NCBI GenBank assembly: GCA_016186995.1
Contig: JACPKQ010000010.1
Coordinates: forward strand, 41,245 to 105,244
DNA: 64,000 nucleotides
DNA from: Deltaproteobacteria bacterium
GTDB lineage: Bacteria > Bdellovibrionota > JACOXK01
Direction: 5' to 3'
Within the stretch, counting starts at the first letter, position 1. Each line of letters opens with the position of its first letter. The translations under genes were made by a program, and so were the position numbers. This document shows positions 59,195 to 64,000 of the stretch, piece after piece. The notes below the pieces were generated by a model, which made no database searches, was not told the DNA's origin, and saw only the letters and a program-made list of their open reading frames with translations.

Positions 59195-60899
59195 AAACGA
59201 AATTGCCAATATTTTAGAAGAAATAGCTATTCTTTTAGAACTTAAAGGTGAAAATCCTTTTAAAGTAAGAGCCTTCCAAAATGCTTCGCGCACAATAGAA
59301 ACCTTATCCGAAAATATTGAAGTTTTAGTCAAAGAAAAACGTCTTACCTCATTTAAAGGCATTGGAGAAGGTATCGCAGGGGTTATTACAGATCTTGTTA
59401 CTAAAGGAAAAAGCAAAGAATATGAAGCCCTTAAAAAAGGCCTACCCGAAGGGCTTTTTGAAATGCTTAAAATTCCAGGCCTGGGGCCAAAAAAAGTTAA
59501 AAAACTTTATGATGTTTTGCACATTAAATCAGTTGGAGAACTTGAATATGCTTGCAAAGAAAACAGACTTTTAAAGCTTGAAGGTTTTGGAGAAAAAACG
59601 CAGAGTAAGATTTTAGAAGGTATCGGGCATTTTAAAAAATTTCAAGGTCAGTTTCTTTTTCCTCATGCTTACTTTGAAGCCCTTCAAGTGGTAGATATTC
59701 TTAAAAAAAATAAAAATGTTAAGCGCATTGAAATAGCTGGAAGTTTGCGTCGTAAAAAAGAACTTGTGAAAGATATTGATATTCTTATAAGTTCTCCACG
59801 TTGTGGAGATGTGATGGATGCTTTTGTAAAAATGAAGATGGTTAAAAATGTGGTTGCTCAAGGTGAAACAAAATCAAGTATTCATTTAACATCAGGTATT
59901 CAAGTTGATGTACGTTGTGTGAAAGACGAAGAATTTCCTTATGCACTCCAACATTTTTCAGGAAGTAAAGAGCACAATACAGCTTTACGTTCCTTAGCTA
60001 AGAAAAAAGGTTTTAAAATGAATGAATACGGTTTGTTTAAGGGAAATAAAAACACACCCTGTACATCGGAAGAGGACATTTATAAAAAATTAGGACTTTC
60101 TTTTATTCCACCCGAGCTTCGTGAAAATATGGGTGAAATTGAAGCGGCTCTTAAGGGCACTTTACCAGAGCTTGTTTCATTTAAAGATATCAAAGGTGTT
60201 TTTCATGTGCACACCGATATGAGTGATGGAAATGCCTCTTTAGAAGAAATGATTAAAGCCTGCGAGGAATTAGGCTTTGAATATGTAGGTATTTCTGATC
60301 ACTCTCAATCTGCTGTTTATGCACATGGGTTAAAACCGAAGGATGTTAAAGAGCAACACAAACTCATTGATAAACTTAATAAAAAATTAAAAAACATGAC
60401 TATTTTAAAAGGCATTGAGTCTGACATTTTAAAAGATGGGTCACTTGATTATAAAAACGATGTACTTTCTTCTTTTGATTTTGTGATTGGTTCTATTCAC
60501 TCGCAATTTAATATGCCCGAAAAAGATATGACCAAGCGCCTTACAAAAGCACTGCAAAACAAATATTTAACGATGATCGGGCATCCTACAGGAAGGCTTA
60601 TTTTAGGTCGTAAGGGTTATCAAGTAAATGTGAAAGAACTTATTAATACAGCCTCTCAAGAGGGTAAAATTTTAGAAACAAATGCAAATCCACATCGTTT
60701 TGATTTAGATTGGCGATGGGGACAGTATCTTAAAGAAAAAAAGGTGCTTACAAGCATTAATCCAGATGCACATAGTAAAGAGGGTTTAAAAGATTACGTT
60801 TTAGGAGTGGGAATTGCGCGCAAAGCATGGCTTGAAAAGAAAGATATATTAAATACAAAAAGTTTAAAAGAAGTCATGAAGTATTTAGATGTTAAATAA
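59160..60899 (+). CDS. polX: Family X DNA polymerase with C-terminal PHP domain
   Basis: 579 residues. Helix-hairpin-helix motifs ([26 protein letters not shown]) and the polymerase beta-like nucleotidyltransferase core (about 180-310) carry the metal site in KDIDILI and [14 protein letters not shown]-terminal PHP domain (about 345-575) starts [12 protein letters not shown] with the metal-binding histidines. In Bacillus and Thermus this architecture does gap filling in base excision repair, and the PHP part is a 3'-5' exonuclease. It overlaps panD by 35 nt and nth by 11 nt. Pairing with endonuclease III fits a base-excision role. Confidence 0.96.
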   Translation: MKESKILPHVDKNEIANILEEIAILLELKGENPFKVRAFQNASRTIETLSENIEVLVKEKRLTSFKGIGEGIAGVITDLVTKGKSKEYEALKKGLPEGLFEMLKIPGLGPKKVKKLYDVLHIKSVGELEYACKENRLLKLEGFGEKTQSKILEGIGHFKKFQGQFLFPHAYFEALQVVDILKKNKNVKRIEIAGSLRRKKELVKDIDILISSPRCGDVMDAFVKMKMVKNVVAQGETKSSIHLTSGIQVDVRCVKDEEFPYALQHFSGSKEHNTALRSLAKKKGFKMNEYGLFKGNKNTPCTSEEDIYKKLGLSFIPPELRENMGEIEAALKGTLPELVSFKDIKGVFHVHTDMSDGNASLEEMIKACEELGFEYVGISDHSQSAVYAHGLKPKDVKEQHKLIDKLNKKLKNMTILKGIESDILKDGSLDYKNDVLSSFDFVIGSIHSQFNMPEKDMTKRLTKALQNKYLTMIGHPTGRLILGRKGYQVNVKELINTASQEGKILETNANPHRFDLDWRWGQYLKEKKVLTSINPDAHSKEGLKDYVLGVGIARKAWLEKKDILNTKSLKEVMKYLDVK

Positions 60900-61518
60900 A
60901 AATACGAGGGCGAAAAAAATCATTCAACTTTTAAAAAAGGAATATCCAGAGGCAAAGTGTGCTTTAAGGCATAAAAACCCTTTAGAACTTCTTATAGCAA
61001 CCATTCTTTCAGCACAATGCACAGATGAAAGGGTTAATATCGTTACAGAAAAACTTTTTAAAAAATATAAGAAGGCAGAAGACTATGCACGTGTTTCTCA
61101 AAAAGAATTAGAAGAAGATATCCACTCTACTGGATTTTATAGAAACAAAGCCAAAAATATTAGAGCCTGTACCAAAGATATTGTAGAAAAACATAAGAAC
61201 AAAGTTCCTAACACTATGGAAGAGCTTGTTTCACTTTCTGGAGTTGGAAGAAAAACTGCTAATGTTATTTTAGGAAATGCCTATGAAACACCAGGGTTAG
61301 TGGTAGATACCCATGTTAAAAGGCTTTCCAATCGAATGGGGCTTACGAAACAAAAAGATCCTGTCAAAATAGAATTCGATCTTCACAAAGTGATACCTCA
61401 GAAAGATTGGACGATGTATTCACATCTTCTCATTTGGCATGGAAGAAAAGTGTGCACAGCCCGCAAAGCTAAGTGCGATGAGTGTTGTATTAACAAACAT
61501 TGTCCAAAGATTATTTAA
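60889..61518 (+). CDS. nth: Endonuclease III
   Basis: 209 residues, HhH-GPD glycosylase. LSAQCTDERVN, the hairpin LVSLSGVGRKTANVILGNAY with the catalytic lysine, and VVDTHVKRLSNRMGL with the catalytic aspartate are complete. The [4Fe-4S] cluster ligands follow at the end as C-x6-C-x2-C-x5-C in VCTARKAKCDECCINKHC. It removes oxidised pyrimidines and cuts abasic sites. It overlaps polX by 11 nt, forming a repair pair, and converges with the PTPS gene with an 8-nt overlap. Confidence 0.97.
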   Translation: MLNKNTRAKKIIQLLKKEYPEAKCALRHKNPLELLIATILSAQCTDERVNIVTEKLFKKYKKAEDYARVSQKELEEDIHSTGFYRNKAKNIRACTKDIVEKHKNKVPNTMEELVSLSGVGRKTANVILGNAYETPGLVVDTHVKRLSNRMGLTKQKDPVKIEFDLHKVIPQKDWTMYSHLLIWHGRKVCTARKAKCDECCINKHCPKII

Positions 61519-61903
61519 TTTTTTCACACACTGTGTAGTATTCGGGGCCTTCCCAAAGAATCACTTTTTCAACCCACGCTCTTTTGCTATCGATGACCTC
61601 GGCCATCTTATCAAAAATGTAAGTACAAATATGTTCTGTTGTGGGGTTAGTTTTATCAAAAGGGGGAATGTTATTAATATACCTGTGATCCCAAGGGGCA
61701 ATAATCTCATCCAGAGCTTTTTTTACAGGAATGTAATCGAGTGCCATACCTTCATGATCTAGCTTTGGAGCCCTTACAAAAACCTCTGCTTTCCACGTGT
61801 GTCCATGAAGAGGTTCTTCAACACCGTGATATTCACGAAGATTATGAGCCGCCTCAAAACGACGTTCTACTCGGATAAGAAATGTTTTATTTTCTATGTT
61901 CAT
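61511..61903 (-). CDS. 6-pyruvoyl-tetrahydropterin synthase family protein lacking the QueD cysteine (PTPS-III-like)
   Basis: 130 residues, T-fold. Zinc-site histidines are in FEAAHNL and LHGHTW, with the conserved TTEHICTYI region. In QueD the HGH motif is preceded by a catalytic cysteine (CExLHGH). Here the segment reads VEEPLHGH, with Glu in place of Cys but the ExxHGH pattern kept. That pattern marks PTPS-III enzymes, which make 6-hydroxymethyl-dihydropterin for folate and replace FolB. Position next to queG would suggest QueD. The family is certain; the branch is open. It overlaps queG by 17 nt. Confidence 0.85.
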   Translation of the reverse strand: MNIENKTFLIRVERRFEAAHNLREYHGVEEPLHGHTWKAEVFVRAPKLDHEGMALDYIPVKKALDEIIAPWDHRYINNIPPFDKTNPTTEHICTYIFDKMAEVIDSKRAWVEKVILWEGPEYYTVCEKIK

Positions 61904-62813
61904 GTTGGTTCCTTAAAGCATTTTTTATGTTTCTCATCAAGCCTTTGAGTTTAAGACGTTTAAGTGGGCTTTTTCTAAAGTTTTCTCTAAAATCACTTTC
62001 TGTCATGTACTGCCATGTTTCTAAAGGAGGGTTGTTAAAATCTTTTCGTGGGTAGAAAGATGTTTCTTTTGATACTTTCACTTTACTGTTCCAGGGGCAC
62101 ACATCTTGGCAAATATCACAGCCTACAATGTGGTTTCCTATTTTTTTTTCCACTTCTTTTGGAAAGTTTTCTCCTTTGTATTCTAATGTCCAATAAGAAA
62201 TACATTTTGTTGAATCTAAAACACCAGGACGAGGAAAGGCTTGTGTTGGGCACGCATCAAGACACGCTGTACAAGTACCACAATGGTCTAAAACAGGTTT
62301 ATCATAATCAAGCGTTAGATCTGTAAGAATTTCACCTAAAAATAAGTAAGACCCCTTTTCTTTGTTGATAAGACAGGTATTTTTTCCAATCCAACCCAGC
62401 CCTGCTTGTGCGGCATAGCTTCTTTCCAAAATGGCACCTGTATCAACATATTCTTTTGTCTGAATATTCAAACTTAATTCTTCTTTCATAAAGTTTGAAA
62501 GTTGTTTTAATTTTTCTAAAAGAATATCATGATAATCATCCCCCCAAGCATAGTTTGAAATTTTTTGTTGAGAAGGTTTTGTATAATAATTCATGCCACA
62601 GCAGATAATAGATTGAACTTCTTCTAAAATATGATGAGGGTTTTCTCGTCGTTCTTGTTTTTTGTACATATATTGAATGTCTGCTGCATAGCCTTTATCA
62701 AGCCACCATTTAAAAAAATGAAAATCTTTTTCTAGAGGACGAGCAGACGTGATACCTACAACATCAAAGCCTAAACTTAAAGCTTTGGTTTTTATTTTTT
62801 GGGTGATTGTCAC
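61887..62813 (-). CDS. queG: Epoxyqueuosine reductase
   Basis: 308 residues. An N-terminal cobalamin-binding catalytic region has VDTGAILERSYAAQAGLGWIG, containing the catalytic aspartate. Two [4Fe-4S] motifs follow: CGTCTACLDACPTQAF and CDICQDVCPWNSK. The C-terminal HEAT-like domain of longer homologues is short or absent. It converts epoxyqueuosine to queuosine in tRNA, the last step. It starts 2 nt after the idh stop and overlaps the PTPS-family gene downstream. Confidence 0.95.
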   Translation of the reverse strand: MTITQKIKTKALSLGFDVVGITSARPLEKDFHFFKWWLDKGYAADIQYMYKKQERRENPHHILEEVQSIICCGMNYYTKPSQQKISNYAWGDDYHDILLEKLKQLSNFMKEELSLNIQTKEYVDTGAILERSYAAQAGLGWIGKNTCLINKEKGSYLFLGEILTDLTLDYDKPVLDHCGTCTACLDACPTQAFPRPGVLDSTKCISYWTLEYKGENFPKEVEKKIGNHIVGCDICQDVCPWNSKVKVSKETSFYPRKDFNNPPLETWQYMTESDFRENFRKSPLKRLKLKGLMRNIKNALRNQHEHRK

Positions 62814-62815
62814 GA

Positions 62816-63820
62816 CTAGAGATTTTTTATCACAGCATCAGTAAATTGGAGGGTTGAAGCGTTACCTTTTAAATCAGGAGTGAGAACTTTACCTTCTTTA
62901 AAAGTTTTTAAAAGGGCTGTTTTAATTTTTTGAGCTGCCTTTTCCATTTGAAGATAATTAAGCATTAAACAGGCAGAAAGTAAAAGTGCTGAGGGATTTG
63001 CAATGCCACGCCCGGCAATATCAGGAGCAATGCCGTGGACAGATTCAAAAATAGCAACTTTATGCCCCATATTAGCTGAGGGGGCTAAACCCAAACCACC
63101 CACAAGGCCTGAAGTAAGATCTGATAAAATATCTCCAAAAAGATTGGTAGAAACAATCACATCAAATTGATGAGGGTTGATCACAAGCTGCATACACATA
63201 TTATCAATGATTTTTTCATCAAACTCTATGTTTGGGTATTCTGGTGCAATTCTTCGCCCCGCTTCTAAAAAAAGACCGCTTGTAGCCTTTAAAATATTTG
63301 CTTTGTGTACAAGAGTTACTTTTTTTCTTTTATTCCTTATTGCGTAATCAAAAGCCCAACGAATGATTCTTTCACTTCCTTTTTTTGTAACAACAGAAAC
63401 AGTTTCAGCAGATTCTTTATTGGGAGAAGTGTAACGTTCAATACCTGAATACAATTCTTCAGTATTTTCTCGAACGACCACAAGATCAATATTGTTATAG
63501 CGTGTTGGCACACCCTCAAAAGATTTTGTAGGTCTTAAATTAACATAAAGATCAAAGTGTTTTCTAAAAGCAAGATTAATACTTTTAAATCCTTCAATGG
63601 TGGGTGTTTTGAGAGGCCCTTTAAGAGCAATTTTATTTTTTTGGATGGATTCAAGTGTTTTTTCTGGCAGCGGGTTTCCGATTTTATCAAAAGCTGTTTG
63701 CCCAGCAATGTGAGTTTCCCAATCAATAGGTACTTTGGCCGCTTCTAAAACTTTGCATGCAGCCTCTGAAATTTCAGGACCAATACCATCCCCTGGTATA
63801 AGAGTTATTTTTATTGTCAT
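62816..63820 (-). CDS. NAD-dependent isocitrate dehydrogenase
   Basis: 334 residues of the isocitrate/isopropylmalate dehydrogenase family. ITLIPGDGIGPEI starts the fold; NLRPTKSFEGVPTRYNNIDLVVVRENTEELYSGIE is characteristic of the NAD-type IDH group. STNLFGDILSDLTSG carries the metal-binding aspartates, and SVHGIAPDIAGRGIANPSA the cofactor region. It decarboxylates isocitrate to 2-oxoglutarate in the TCA cycle. Homoisocitrate or isopropylmalate activity is less likely. It is the first gene of the idh-queG-PTPS unit. Confidence 0.88.
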   Translation of the reverse strand: MTIKITLIPGDGIGPEISEAACKVLEAAKVPIDWETHIAGQTAFDKIGNPLPEKTLESIQKNKIALKGPLKTPTIEGFKSINLAFRKHFDLYVNLRPTKSFEGVPTRYNNIDLVVVRENTEELYSGIERYTSPNKESAETVSVVTKKGSERIIRWAFDYAIRNKRKKVTLVHKANILKATSGLFLEAGRRIAPEYPNIEFDEKIIDNMCMQLVINPHQFDVIVSTNLFGDILSDLTSGLVGGLGLAPSANMGHKVAIFESVHGIAPDIAGRGIANPSALLLSACLMLNYLQMEKAAQKIKTALLKTFKEGKVLTPDLKGNASTLQFTDAVIKNL

Positions 63821-63878
63821 AGAGGTTCCACATCCTCAGTTTAGCACTTTTTTGCATGATAGTGTTCAAAAAGCCCTC

Positions 63879-63907
63879 TGTCATCCCTGCGCAGGCAGGG
63901 ATCCAGT
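63879..63907 (+). repeat. Palindromic core TGTCATCCCTGC...GCAGGGATCCAGT
   Basis: 29-bp copy of the core family with a CCCTGC/GCAGGG stem. The following ACAACCTTGG at 63918-63927 also follows the core at 45715 in a similar form. The rest of 63821-64000 holds no gene I can support. Confidence 0.9.
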
Positions 63908-64000
63908 ATTGAGAATACAACCTTGGTTCTTGGTGGTCACCTCATATAAAGTTCCCTAGTATATTTTTCAGGCACAGCGGTTGTTTTCCCCTGCGAGAAA

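Overview
This 64 kb window is a compact, AT-rich stretch of bacterial chromosome, over 90% coding by eye, with no rRNA, tRNA, CRISPR array, prophage or intact insertion sequence that I could find. Outer-membrane biogenesis genes (TamB and BamA/TamA homologues, SurA-like chaperones), LPS heptose genes (hldD and a heptose kinase), murein lytic transglycosylases and a six-domain ribosomal protein S1 point to a Gram-negative host. The gene pairings (mfd with PpiC/SurA proteins; TPR-aroQ-accB-accC; rpsA-sppA) resemble lineages formerly grouped as Deltaproteobacteria, such as Bdellovibrionota, Myxococcota or related candidate phyla. This placement is inference; no marker gene settles it.

Layout: 1-620 is the end of a TauE/SafE-like permease. 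783-12703 is a minus-strand block, ssb-glmU-glmS-pcrA-sugar epimerase-mfd-two PpiC proteins, covering DNA repair and UDP-GlcNAc supply. 12809-22193 is a plus-strand run, TPR-aroQ-accB-accC-tamB-bamA/tamA. 22197-29009 (minus) holds rsmB, lapA, a HIT protein, sppA, rpsA, a diguanylate cyclase and a degenerate receiver protein. 29163-40316 holds a secreted unknown, ald (minus), slt, oppBCA, selB, rluD and pgeF. 40287-42297 (minus) is the heptose pair. A YihY protein, an acyl-CoA dehydrogenase, a minus cluster (7-TM protein, GDPD, FabL-like ENR, transglycosylase-like), peroxiredoxin, a COG2509 flavoprotein, thiI, a MazF-type toxin-antitoxin pair and an MFS-PlsC fusion follow. The last part has a GIY-YIG gene inside a repeat cluster, a thioesterase, a double ThyX-like protein, panD-polX-nth, and idh-queG-PTPS on the minus strand.

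Two features stand out. First, many first genes of transcription units have a sigma70-type -35/-10 pair whose -10 hexamer ends only 6-11 nt before the start codon, with no Shine-Dalgarno sequence (ssb, TPR gene, glmU, heptose kinase, antitoxin, thioesterase, thyX, acyl-CoA dehydrogenase, slt). This suggests widespread leaderless transcription, while genes inside operons often keep Shine-Dalgarno sites. Second, a modular family of palindromic elements (core TGTCATTCC...GGAATCCAGT and relatives) is spread through the intergenic gaps. It also occurs in frame inside two coding regions, the signal-peptide region of the Omp85 gene and the linker of the ThyX protein. A small GIY-YIG nuclease gene is bracketed by inverted elements of this type plus two strong hairpins and looks like a candidate mobile unit. 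A second candidate, a 331-bp MITE-like unit with 12-bp terminal inverted repeats, lies at 45607-45937.
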